From the NCBI GenBank assembly GCA_000720995.1, contig JOEL01000016.1, positions 62,001-126,000 of the forward strand: DNA of 64,000 bases. Reading direction: 5' to 3'. Source of the DNA: Streptomyces celluloflavus (GTDB taxonomy: Bacteria > Actinomycetota > Actinomycetes > Streptomycetales > Streptomycetaceae). Made by a program: the position numbers and the translations under genes. Below the pieces are notes generated by a model. The model was given only the letters and a program-made list of their open reading frames with translations. It ran no database searches and was not told the DNA's origin. Of the stretch, positions 1-7,591 are shown piece by piece. Every line of letters starts with the position of its first letter. Within the stretch, counting starts at the first letter, position 1.

Positions 1-316
1 GGTGAGGGCTCCTTCGCCGAGGCGTCCCGGCCGGCGTCACGGGCGGTGCCGGAGGCGGCGGAAGGCGCACCCGTGGACCGCTCCGCCCGTCTCCCGCACC
101 GCGGGGACAGCGGCGCGCCGGACCCGTGTGCGCCCCCCTGCAGGGACTCCGGAAACGTTCACACGGCCTCAGAAATACCTCCTCGGATTCCGCACGTGGA
201 ACTGACCCGTGTGGGGCGGATGCTTACGCCATTCGGGCGATCTTGCGGCGCGCCGGGCATGCGACCCCTGCCATGGGGTCTACATCTCCATGTCCCCATG
301 AGCTTGGAGTATTCCC
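1..316. other. Upstream region, no supportable gene
   Basis: No reading frame here has convincing protein character, although it could hold the very end of a gene outside the window. Just before the Shine-Dalgarno of the first P450 there is a short inverted repeat, CATGGGG at 272-278 and CCCCATG at 294-300. It could be an operator or a weak hairpin; its role is unknown. Confidence 0.3.
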
Positions 317-1522
317 GTGAGTCCCGACACCAAGGTCTGGCACTGCCCCTTCGCCCACACCAACGGCCTGGAATTCGACCCGCTGCTGGCGCAGCTGCTG
401 AACGAGGCGCCGATCGCCCGTATCCGCATGCCGCACGGTGAGGGCGAGGCATGGCTGGTGACCAGATACGAAGACGTCCGCTTCGTCACCACCGACCGCC
501 GGTTCAGCCGAGCCGCGGGCATCGGGCGTGATCTGCCCCGTATGACACCCGCCCCGATCGCCCAGGTGGAGGCGATCAACCTCATGGATCCGCCGGAACA
601 CAACCGACTGCGGCGCCTGGTGGCCATGGGCTTCACCAATCGCCAGGTCGAACGGCAGCGATCCACCACGCGGCGCGTCGTGGACGGGTTCCTCGACGAG
701 ATGACGGAGCACGGCGCCCCCGCCGACCTCGTCCAGTTCCTCTCCTCGCGGCTGCCCCTCAGGACCATCAGCGAACTGCTGGACATCCCCGCGGACGACC
801 GCGCCCAACTGCGCAGCTGGGCCATCGCCATGATGGCCGTCGGCGTCCCCGACCGGGACGCGGCCAACGCGGCCAAGAAGGGGCTGCGCGAATATTTCAG
901 CGAGCTCACCGCCCAGCGGCGGCGCGATCCAGGCGACGACCTGCTCAGCGGTCTGGCCACCGCGCGAGACGGCGATGAACTCCTCGACGAGAAGGAACTG
1001 GCCGTCCTCGGCATGGTGCTCCTCGTCACCGGACACGACACCACCACCTACCAGCTCAGCAACATCACCCACACGCTGCTGACCCACCCGGAACAGCTCG
1101 CGAAGCTCCGCAACGAGCCCGACCTGCTCCCGCGCGCCCTCGAAGAGCTGCTGCGCTTCATCCCCTTCCGCCAGGGAGTGGGCATCGCCCGCGTGGCCAC
1201 CGAGGACGTCGACATCGACGGGGTGCCCATCCGGGCCGGCGACGTGGTCCATGTGTCCTACCTCGCCGCCAACCGCGACCCCCAGATGTACGAGCGGCCC
1301 AACGAACTGGACCTCGAACGCGGCACCCCCAACCACATGGCATTCGGCTACGGCACGCACCACTGCCTCGGCTCGCACCTGGCGCGGATGGAACTCCAGG
1401 TCGCCATCGGAACGCTCCTCAACCGCTTCCCGGATCTGCGGCTGGCGGTTCCCGAGGACGAGATCGACTGGAACACCGGGTCGATCTGGCGTTATCCGAC
1501 GGCCCTGCCGGTCGCATGGTGA
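317..1522 (+). CDS. Cytochrome P450, CYP158-like (flaviolin coupling)
   Basis: This 401-residue class I bacterial P450 starts at a GTG preceded by GGAG at 306-309. It has the I-helix motif GHDTTT, the K-helix ExxR in EELLRF, and the heme-ligand loop FGYGTHHCLG. The N-terminal text (FDPLLAQLLNEAP, then a GEG-containing turn and WLVTRYEDVR) and the phrase SYLAANRDP match what I remember of CYP158A2. CYP158A2 oxidatively dimerises flaviolin to biflaviolin and is encoded beside rppA in S. coelicolor. Here the P450 precedes rppA by about 50 bp on the same strand, so the two are probably one transcript and act in the same pigment pathway. Subfamily assignment is from memory; a CYP107-type flaviolin oxidase is the alternative. 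Confidence 0.85.
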   Translation: MSPDTKVWHCPFAHTNGLEFDPLLAQLLNEAPIARIRMPHGEGEAWLVTRYEDVRFVTTDRRFSRAAGIGRDLPRMTPAPIAQVEAINLMDPPEHNRLRRLVAMGFTNRQVERQRSTTRRVVDGFLDEMTEHGAPADLVQFLSSRLPLRTISELLDIPADDRAQLRSWAIAMMAVGVPDRDAANAAKKGLREYFSELTAQRRRDPGDDLLSGLATARDGDELLDEKELAVLGMVLLVTGHDTTTYQLSNITHTLLTHPEQLAKLRNEPDLLPRALEELLRFIPFRQGVGIARVATEDVDIDGVPIRAGDVVHVSYLAANRDPQMYERPNELDLERGTPNHMAFGYGTHHCLGSHLARMELQVAIGTLLNRFPDLRLAVPEDEIDWNTGSIWRYPTALPVAW

Positions 1523-1574
1523 CCCCGGCCCATCCGACGACGTACACCGACTGGATCCTTGGAGGGAGCCAGCC

Positions 1575-2741
1575 ATGACCACGTTGTGCAGACCGGCCAT
1601 CGCCGTGCCCGAACACATCATCACGCTCGACGAGACCCTGGAGCTCGCCCGTACGCTGCACGCCGACCACGAGCAGCTCGGCCTGGTGCTGCGGCTGATC
1701 GAGAACACCGGGGTGAAGACCCGCCATCTCGTCCAGCCCATCGACGAGACACTGCGCCACCCGGGCTTCGAAAAGCGCAATGACCTGTACACCCTGGAGG
1801 CCAAGGAGCGGGTACCCGAAGTGGTCCGACGGGCCCTGGAGCACGCCGAGGTCACGGCCCAGGAGATCGATCTGCTGATCTACGTCTCCTGTACGGGTTT
1901 CATGATGCCGTCGATGACGGCATGGATGATCAACTCGCTGGGATTCCGCACCGACACCCGGCAGCTGCCGATCGCGCAGCTCGGTTGCGCCGCCGGCGGT
2001 GCGGCGATCAACCGGGCGCACGACTTCTGCCGGGCCTACCCGGAGGCCAACGCCCTCATCGTGGCGTGCGAGTTCTGCTCCCTGCTGTACCAGCCGACCG
2101 ACCTGGGAGTGGGGTCACTGCTCTCCAACGGCCTGTTCGGCGACGCCATCGCCGCCGCCGTCGTACGCGGCAAGGGCGGTACGGGCATGGAGCTGGAGCG
2201 CAACGGCTCGCACCTGGTGCCGGACACGGAGGACTGGATCTCCTACAGCGTGCGGGACACCGGCTTCCACTTCCTGCTGGACAAGCGGGTGCCCGGCACG
2301 ATGGCCATGCTGGCACCCGCGCTCCGCACGCTGGCCGAAGAACACCGCTGGGACGTCACCGACCTGGACTTCTACATCGTGCACGCCGGCGGTCCACGGA
2401 TCCTGGACGACCTCTCCCGGTACCTGTCCCTCCCACCGGAGACCTTCAGGTTCAGCCGGGCGACCCTGACCGAACGCGGCAATATCGCCAGTGCCGTGGT
2501 GTTCGACGCACTGGCCCGGCTCTTCGAGGAGGGCCAGGTGCCCGCTCCCGGTACCGGTCTGATCGCGGGATTCGGTCCGGGGATCACCGCGGAGATGGTG
2601 CTGGGCCGCTGGACGGGGGCGCCGCCGTCGCACGACAGGGCGCGCGAGTCCGTCGGGTTCGCCCCCGCCGGCCTGTCGTCCTCCGGTGCCCCGGACGCCG
2701 GCCGGCCCACCGCCGAACCGGCGGCCGCACCGGCCGGGTGA
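1575..2741 (+). CDS. rppA: 1,3,6,8-tetrahydroxynaphthalene synthase (type III PKS)
   Basis: This 388-residue chalcone-synthase-fold enzyme condenses five malonyl-CoA units to tetrahydroxynaphthalene, which oxidises spontaneously to flaviolin. The catalytic triad is at the positions expected for RppA: Cys138 in QLGCAAGG, His270 in IVHAGGP and Asn303 in ERGNIAS. A C-terminal Pro/Ala-rich tail beyond the GFGPGIT motif is typical of streptomycete RppA. The ATG at 1575 lies behind GGAGGGAG at 1561-1568 and is preferred over earlier in-frame codons that overlap the P450. With the upstream P450 it forms a two-gene flaviolin/biflaviolin (melanin-like pigment) locus. Confidence 0.95.
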   Translation: MTTLCRPAIAVPEHIITLDETLELARTLHADHEQLGLVLRLIENTGVKTRHLVQPIDETLRHPGFEKRNDLYTLEAKERVPEVVRRALEHAEVTAQEIDLLIYVSCTGFMMPSMTAWMINSLGFRTDTRQLPIAQLGCAAGGAAINRAHDFCRAYPEANALIVACEFCSLLYQPTDLGVGSLLSNGLFGDAIAAAVVRGKGGTGMELERNGSHLVPDTEDWISYSVRDTGFHFLLDKRVPGTMAMLAPALRTLAEEHRWDVTDLDFYIVHAGGPRILDDLSRYLSLPPETFRFSRATLTERGNIASAVVFDALARLFEEGQVPAPGTGLIAGFGPGITAEMVLGRWTGAPPSHDRARESVGFAPAGLSSSGAPDAGRPTAEPAAAPAG

Positions 2742-2788
2742 GGCCCGGCCGCGGCGCCGCCCTCGGATGACGGCGCCGGGTGCAGCTC

Positions 2789-2827
2789 CGGCCGGTGGCG
2801 TGTGGCTCTGCTACACGCCACCGGCCG
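2789..2827. terminator. Bidirectional hairpin between rppA and DyP gene
   Basis: A perfect 15-bp inverted repeat (2789-2803 and 2813-2827) with a 9-nt loop lies between two convergent genes. There is no T tract, as is common in Streptomyces terminators. It probably ends transcription from both sides. Confidence 0.75.
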
Positions 2828-2854
2828 CCGCCGTGGTGCGGCGGGCGAGAGGGA

Positions 2855-4117
2855 TCAGTACCGGCGGTACAGCAGCCCGGAACCCAGCCAGTCGGAGCTG
2901 TCCCGCACCCCGGGCAGCACGAAGAAGTAGCCCCCGCCGACCGGCGTGACGTAATCGGACAGCGGCTCGTCCACCAGTCTCCACTGCACGGCGGCGAACT
3001 GCCGATGCACGTCCTGCTGGTAGGCGCAGAAGAGCAGCCCGACGTCCAGCGTGCCGTCCGGGTTGAACCCGCCGTCGTAGTTGTAACTCCGGCGCAGGAA
3101 ATGGGAGTCCGCCGTCTCCGGGGTCTGCGGGTTGGCGAGCCGGATGTGGGCGCCGAGCGGGATCTTCTTGCCGTCCGGGTCGGCGTCGTAGTCCGGCTTG
3201 TCCAGTTCGTTCTTGCCGTCCAGGGGCGCTCCGGTGCCCTTGCGGCGGCCGAAGATCTTTTCCTGGTCGGCGGTGTCCACCTGGTCCCAGGAGTCGAGGT
3301 CGAAGAGGATGAGGCGCACCACCTGATAGCAGCCGCCCACCGCCCAGTCGGGCTCATCGCACTCCGGTGTGACCCACATCAGCCGGTTCATCACGTCGGC
3401 GGACTTGATGTTGGGATTGCTGATGCCGTCCTTGAAACCGACGAAGGTGCGCGGCGCACCCGTGGGCCGCGACGGGTTGAGGAACCCGTCCATGCGCCAG
3501 CGCGGTCGCAGCATGCCGTCGGTGTGCTGGGCCAGGTCGTGCAGGACGTGCACGATGACGTCGTGGTGCTGCGAGCCGATCTGGAGTGACAGATCGCCGT
3601 GACAGCGCTCCGGATCCAGGTCGTCGTTGGGGAACGACGGCATCTCGCGCAGGTGTCTGGGCAGCCGCGGGGCGAGGCCGTACCGGTCGTCGAAGAGCGA
3701 TGCCCCGACGCCCAGTGTGAGGGTGAGCGAGTTGGCCGTGGCCGGCAGCGCGGCGACCGTCTTGTCCTTCGGCGTCAGCCCGTGGACGAGCACGCGGGCC
3801 CGCTCGGTGATTGTTCTGAACAGATCGATGAGTTCTCTGCGGTCATCCGCCAGTACGTCGAAGGAGACGATCCCGGCGCGGACCTGCTGCTCGGTCACGA
3901 TGCCGGACTGATGGCGGCCGTGGAACGGGATGTGGTCCGGCGGGATCGCTCTGCCCCCGGGGTTCGAGCCGCCGGTCAGCGCCGGCCCTGCCGCGTACGC
4001 CGGTGTCTGTCCGGCGACGCCTCCGGCGGCCGCGACCCCGGCCAGCCCCGCCGCGCACTTGAGAAACCCGCGGCGTCCGCCCTCCGACCGGCCGTCGCCG
4101 GTTCGATCACTTGTCAT
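2855..4117 (-). CDS. Dyp-type heme peroxidase, Tat-exported (EfeB-like)
   Basis: This encodes about 420 residues of a dye-decolorising peroxidase of the EfeB/deferrochelatase branch. The N-terminus carries a twin-arginine signal, GRRGFLK followed by an Ala/Gly-rich hydrophobic stretch, so the folded heme protein should be exported by Tat. The DyP signature GFKDG (catalytic Asp about residue 230) and the proximal heme ligand in GAHIR (His about 324) are both present, as is the C-terminal NYDGG motif. I chose the ATG at 4117, which has AGGA just upstream; an ATG at 4129 is in frame but its AAGG abuts it. No EfeU or EfeO gene is adjacent, so iron import is not indicated. It faces rppA and may oxidise phenolics or extracellular substrates. 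Confidence 0.88.
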   Translation of the reverse strand: MTSDRTGDGRSEGGRRGFLKCAAGLAGVAAAGGVAGQTPAYAAGPALTGGSNPGGRAIPPDHIPFHGRHQSGIVTEQQVRAGIVSFDVLADDRRELIDLFRTITERARVLVHGLTPKDKTVAALPATANSLTLTLGVGASLFDDRYGLAPRLPRHLREMPSFPNDDLDPERCHGDLSLQIGSQHHDVIVHVLHDLAQHTDGMLRPRWRMDGFLNPSRPTGAPRTFVGFKDGISNPNIKSADVMNRLMWVTPECDEPDWAVGGCYQVVRLILFDLDSWDQVDTADQEKIFGRRKGTGAPLDGKNELDKPDYDADPDGKKIPLGAHIRLANPQTPETADSHFLRRSYNYDGGFNPDGTLDVGLLFCAYQQDVHRQFAAVQWRLVDEPLSDYVTPVGGGYFFVLPGVRDSSDWLGSGLLYRRY

Positions 4118-4129
4118 TCGTCCTGCCAT

Positions 4130-4469
4130 CCTTAGCGTTCGTGTCGTCCGGCACCCGTCTGCCTGTGCATGGCTGTGCGATGGTCTCCGGCGGGGGCGCG
4201 ATGGCCGGGATCAACACGGTCCGGCGCCCGACTATCACGCGTGGGCGCGTCAACCGCTCGCCCGATCGGCCCCTTGACGTGATGCGCCGGGCGCACGACG
4301 GGGCGCACACCGGGCCTGGTCACGGATGGCCCAATGGGACGGGCTTCCGGCGCGACACCGCCGTACCGCGCGACTAGCTTGATGTGGTGAACGGCCCGAG
4401 CGCGCCGCAGTGCGGTGCTCGGGCGCCCGCCACACACGGTGGCGGGCCGTCAAGCACCTGGAATCCCAA
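4130..4469. other. Intergenic region upstream of the DyP and AccE-like genes
   Basis: This divergent spacer of about 340 bases should hold promoters for the leftward peroxidase gene and the rightward AccE-like gene. I see no coding frame with streptomycete protein character and no clear operator. Confidence 0.3.
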
Positions 4470-4667
4470 ATGAGCACCCCCGGTGACGTCCAACTGCGCG
4501 TCGAAAAGGGCCATGCCGAGCCCGAGGAACTCGCCGCGATCACGGTCATCCTCTGCGCCCACTTCGCCCCCGCCCCTGAGGTGGCCCCTCACCACACCGC
4601 CAACCGGGGCCGGATCCGCCACGTCGCCCGCTGCGCCTGCTGGTCGGGCTGCTGGTCCTGCCGCTGA
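4470..4667 (+). CDS. Orphan AccE-like small protein with Cys-rich tail
   Basis: A 65-residue product starts at the ATG at 4470, with GGA about 8 nt upstream. Its first half, with VEKGHAEPEELAAITVIL, is the typical pattern of the epsilon subunits of actinobacterial acyl-CoA carboxylases, which stabilise the alpha-beta complex. The C-terminus is odd: it ends CACWSGCWSC plus Arg, four cysteines in ten residues, instead of the usual Trp/Arg-rich segment. No carboxylase beta subunit gene lies in the window. It may be a detached epsilon subunit, a relic, or a small protein reusing that fold. Confidence 0.5.
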   Translation: MSTPGDVQLRVEKGHAEPEELAAITVILCAHFAPAPEVAPHHTANRGRIRHVARCACWSGCWSCR

Positions 4668-5090
4668 CGCCGCCACCGGACCGGCCGGTGCGACGCCGCC
4701 TTGTGCGTCCGGGGCGCGGCCGTCTACGGGGGCATTGGCAGGGACACCTGACGGCTGCCGGGTACGGTCGCGTCGCCGGTCTCTGGTATCCGGCCCCGGC
4801 CGATAAGTGGCAGGCGGCTCCGGTGCGGCGCGCGGGGACGGATCGTGGCGCGCGTACGGCTTGCACGGCGATGCACGGGCCTGCCGTGGGACGCCGGCGG
4901 CCGCGTGTCACCCCGGGAAGCGGCCGGGCGACATCAGTTGCCCGCCGCTGACGCCGCCGCCGGCCTGGTCGACACCGCCGGCCTCGTCAGCGCCTCCGGC
5001 AGGGATGTCCTTCGGGGGTGTTCCCCGTCCGACAGGCCCTTCGTCGACGGCGTGCCCCGGTCCCGCTCTCCTGCGTCCCGCCGTCGCCGC
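4668..5090. other. Non-coding stretch, possible decayed sequence
   Basis: No intact gene is visible. A stretch around 4880-5000 translates with some protein-like text (GGRVSPREAAGRH, then Ala/Leu-rich), but it has no start, shifts frame relative to its upstream neighbour and matches no family I recognise. Confidence 0.3.
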
Positions 5091-6101
5091 TCACTCCGTA
5101 TCCGGGGCGTTGCCGCCTCCCGCGCGGAGCCGGGGGAGCAGCCGGCCGGCGTTGCGCGTGGTCAGGGCGCGCCAGGTGTCGCCGATGGGCTGTTCGGCGG
5201 CGTCCACGGAGGCGACCTGCGCGGTGGCCGCGGCGGCCGGGGTCCAGCAGTAGTCGCTGCCGTACAGCAGCCTCCCGGTGTCGAACGCCCGGTCCAGAGC
5301 CGGGATTTGACGGGGGAACGGAGTCCCGGCCATGTCGAACCAGAGCCGGCTCAGCTGCTCGGGGACCGTCGGGCTCGCGGGATCTTCGCCGAAGAGGGGA
5401 TCGCGGAACAGTTCCATGCGATCGGCGAGCAGGGGGAGGGCGCCGCCGCCGTGGGTGAAGATCCATTCGATTCCGGGGAAGCGCGTCAGCATCCCGGAGA
5501 AGACCAGGTCGCCGGCGGCGCGGGCGGAATCGAAGATGAACTCCAGCATGGGCCGCGGCCGGCCGAGCGAGACGGCTTCGTAGCACGGTGGTGAGGTGGG
5601 GTGGACGAAGACGACGGTGCGGCGGCGGTCGAGTTCGGCGTAGAGCGGTGCGAAGCGCTCGTCGCCGAGGTAGACGCCGCCGGCGTTGGTCTCGATCGCC
5701 GCGCCGTCGCTGCCGAGATCGTCCAGCGCGTACGCGAGCTCCTGGAGCGAACCGTCGACGTCGGGCAGCGGTAGGGCGGCGAAATGACCGAACCTGCCGG
5801 GGTGCGCCCGTACCACCTCCGCGGCCGCCTCGTTGACGCGTCTGCTCAGGTGCCGCGCGGCCGCGTCGTCGCCGAAGTGCGTACCGGGGGAGGAGACCGA
5901 GAGGAAGGAGGTGGCCACACCCCAGCGGTCCATCAGCTCCAAGTGGGCGGCGGCGCTCCAGGTGGGCCAAGCGGCCATACCGTCCGGCTGTCGGTGCCCG
6001 GCGGCCCGTGCCGTGTCGACGTAGTCGGGCGTCACGAAATGCGCGTGCACATCGACCAGTGGTGCCGATGGGGCAGCGGTGGTGGTGCTGTTGCTGGTCA
6101 T
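5091..6101 (-). CDS. Amidohydrolase 2 family protein, ACMSD-like decarboxylase
   Basis: This 336-residue TIM-barrel metal enzyme belongs to the amidohydrolase-related family that includes aminocarboxymuconate-semialdehyde decarboxylase and other aromatic acid decarboxylases. The metal-binding DVHAHF motif is near the N-terminus, followed by FVHPTSP around the middle, the HGGGALP motif, and YGSDY near the C-terminus with the catalytic Asp. The start ATG at 6101 has AGGGA upstream; longer in-frame versions would run through the operator region. It is divergent from a GntR-family gene, and the two share an intergenic region with two identical palindromes, so the GntR protein probably controls it. 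The substrate cannot be read from sequence. Confidence 0.85.
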   Translation of the reverse strand: MTSNSTTTAAPSAPLVDVHAHFVTPDYVDTARAAGHRQPDGMAAWPTWSAAAHLELMDRWGVATSFLSVSSPGTHFGDDAAARHLSRRVNEAAAEVVRAHPGRFGHFAALPLPDVDGSLQELAYALDDLGSDGAAIETNAGGVYLGDERFAPLYAELDRRRTVVFVHPTSPPCYEAVSLGRPRPMLEFIFDSARAAGDLVFSGMLTRFPGIEWIFTHGGGALPLLADRMELFRDPLFGEDPASPTVPEQLSRLWFDMAGTPFPRQIPALDRAFDTGRLLYGSDYCWTPAAAATAQVASVDAAEQPIGDTWRALTTRNAGRLLPRLRAGGGNAPDTE

Positions 6102-6206
6102 CTGCGGTTCCCTAGGTGGTTCTCGGATTCCCGGGCGATCGCGCGGCGGTACGGCTCGTCCGGTGCGGGCGGCAGCGGAGTGCCGGGATCGGCCGCGCTC
6201 TCGAAC

Positions 6207-6216
6207 CATCATGATG
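6207..6216. promoter_or_regulatory. Putative GntR operator, copy 1
   Basis: This is a perfect 10-bp palindrome, CATCATGATG, in an A/T-rich island in otherwise very GC-rich DNA. It lies between the divergent amidohydrolase and GntR genes. An identical copy starts 66 bp away at 6273, and a third is at 19450. Confidence 0.6.
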
Positions 6217-6272
6217 ATTATGGTGATGTCGCTTCCTCGTCCGCCGCGCCGTCAAGAAGCTCTCGCTGATAT

Positions 6273-6282
6273 CATCATGATG
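6273..6282. promoter_or_regulatory. Putative GntR operator, copy 2
   Basis: This is an identical CATCATGATG palindrome, lying 25 bp upstream of the GntR start codon and about 170 bp upstream of the amidohydrolase start. Its position fits autoregulation and looping with copy 1. Confidence 0.6.
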
Positions 6283-6306
6283 AATTCACGGAGATCGGAG
6301 CGCGCA

Positions 6307-7116
6307 TTGGCCACCGCACAGGGCGACGGAACCGCACCGCGGCAGGCGGGGATCCGTGAGGGCCGTGCCGCGTCCGCGATCCGGCGCGCGCGAGTCCCGG
6401 CCGATGCCGAGCGGTCCACCGCTCCCCGCCGCGCAGAAGCGGCGGCCGACCGGATCGCCGCCCTGGCCGGCGCGGCCGAGGCCGGCGCCCGCCTCGGCAC
6501 CAAGGACGAGCTGCGGACCATGTGCCAGGTCTCGGTCGGTACGTTCAACGAGGCGCTGCGCCTGCTCCAGTCCCGCGGCGTGGTGACCGTCCGGCCCGGA
6601 CCGGGCGGCGGCCTCTTCGCCGCCGAGCAGTCCCCGATGGTCCGGCTCGGCAACTCCGTCCTCGCACTCGACGCCCGGCAGACCGACGTCGCCGACGCGG
6701 TCCGTATCCGCGACGCCATCGACCCCCTGCTGATCGAGGACGCCCTGTGGCACGCCTCGCCCGCGGACATCGCCGACCTCCGCCGGCAACTGGGCGTCAT
6801 GCGGGCGGCGGCCGATGCGGCGGATCCCGACGCCTTCGTGCGCGCCAACTGGGGACTGCACGCCCGCATAGCCGCGATCAGCCCCAACCCCCTGCTGCGC
6901 TCGCTCTATGACAGCCTGCTGGAGATCATCGAGTCCCACACCCTGTCGGTCCTGCCCATCAGCGGACTGTCCCTGCCGGACTACATCCATGAGCGCCACG
7001 CACTGCACGTCTCCCTCGTGGACGCGCTCGACGCCCGGGACCGCGGCCGAGCGATCGAGCTCACCCGCGCGCACAACACCAGCGTGAACCGGCAGAGCGA
7101 GCACCCGACTTCGTGA
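6307..7116 (+). CDS. GntR-family transcriptional regulator (FadR/FCD type)
   Basis: This encodes 269 residues. A winged HTH around residues 60-110 contains GTKDELRTMCQVSVGTFNEA, the second half of the GntR helix-turn-helix, and leads into LQSRGVVTVRPGPGGG. The C-terminal half is helical with the FCD-type text GLHARIAAIS and HERHALHVSLVDAL, which in this family forms the ligand and metal pocket. I place the start at the TTG at 6307 because GGAG at 6297-6300 sits 6 nt upstream. An ATG at 6280 is in frame but overlaps palindrome copy 2. The unusual Arg/Ala-rich N-terminal extension before the HTH has no obvious function. It probably controls the divergent amidohydrolase and itself. Confidence 0.88.
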   Translation: MATAQGDGTAPRQAGIREGRAASAIRRARVPADAERSTAPRRAEAAADRIAALAGAAEAGARLGTKDELRTMCQVSVGTFNEALRLLQSRGVVTVRPGPGGGLFAAEQSPMVRLGNSVLALDARQTDVADAVRIRDAIDPLLIEDALWHASPADIADLRRQLGVMRAAADAADPDAFVRANWGLHARIAAISPNPLLRSLYDSLLEIIESHTLSVLPISGLSLPDYIHERHALHVSLVDALDARDRGRAIELTRAHNTSVNRQSEHPTS

Positions 7117-7591
7117 ACTGACGGGGTGCCGGGCGGCGCCGGGCGCCCGCCGTACCGCCGATTGTCAGTGGTGCCCCGTAGCCTGCTGCGTATGAGTGGG
7201 GGATGCGGGATCAGCCATCGTCGCCGGAGCGGGCGGCCGGGTGCGGAGAGTTCGCGCGGCGGAGTGCCGCGACCGGCCTCGCGCGTGCCGCCCTGCGGAC
7301 CGGCCCGCGGAACGGCGCCATGACCACCGGGCCGGGCGCCGGGGACACGAGGCCGCTGCGTGGCCTCCCCGCCCCGGTGCGCCGGGAGTCGGGGACCGGG
7401 GAGCGAAGTGCCGGTCCGCGGGTCTCCGCGGCCCGCTGTCCGGGCCGGTTCCGCCCTCCGGGGTGTGCGCGCCGTCCGCGGCCGCGCGGTGGCGTGCCGA
7501 TTCCCGGTGGCGGAACGGCAGAATCCGGAGCAGGGCTCGCGGCGGCGGTGGCTGCGCCGGGCCGGCGCAATGAACCGAGGAGGCCGTGCTC
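7117..7591. other. Intergenic region before APC permease
   Basis: Several open frames exist in this stretch of about 475 bases, but all read as Arg/Pro/Gly-rich translations typical of non-coding high-GC DNA. I see nothing else except the strong GAGGAGG Shine-Dalgarno at 7577-7583 for the next gene. Confidence 0.3.

Noticed and set aside
224-1855. Long leftward open frame opposite the P450 gene
   Set aside because: It is an antisense shadow of a clear P450 and rppA, with repetitive Arg/Gly/Val text and no domain.
4845-5594. Rightward open frame across the gap and the amidohydrolase gene
   Set aside because: Its second half is antisense to a clear amidohydrolase; its first half has a few protein-like words but no family.
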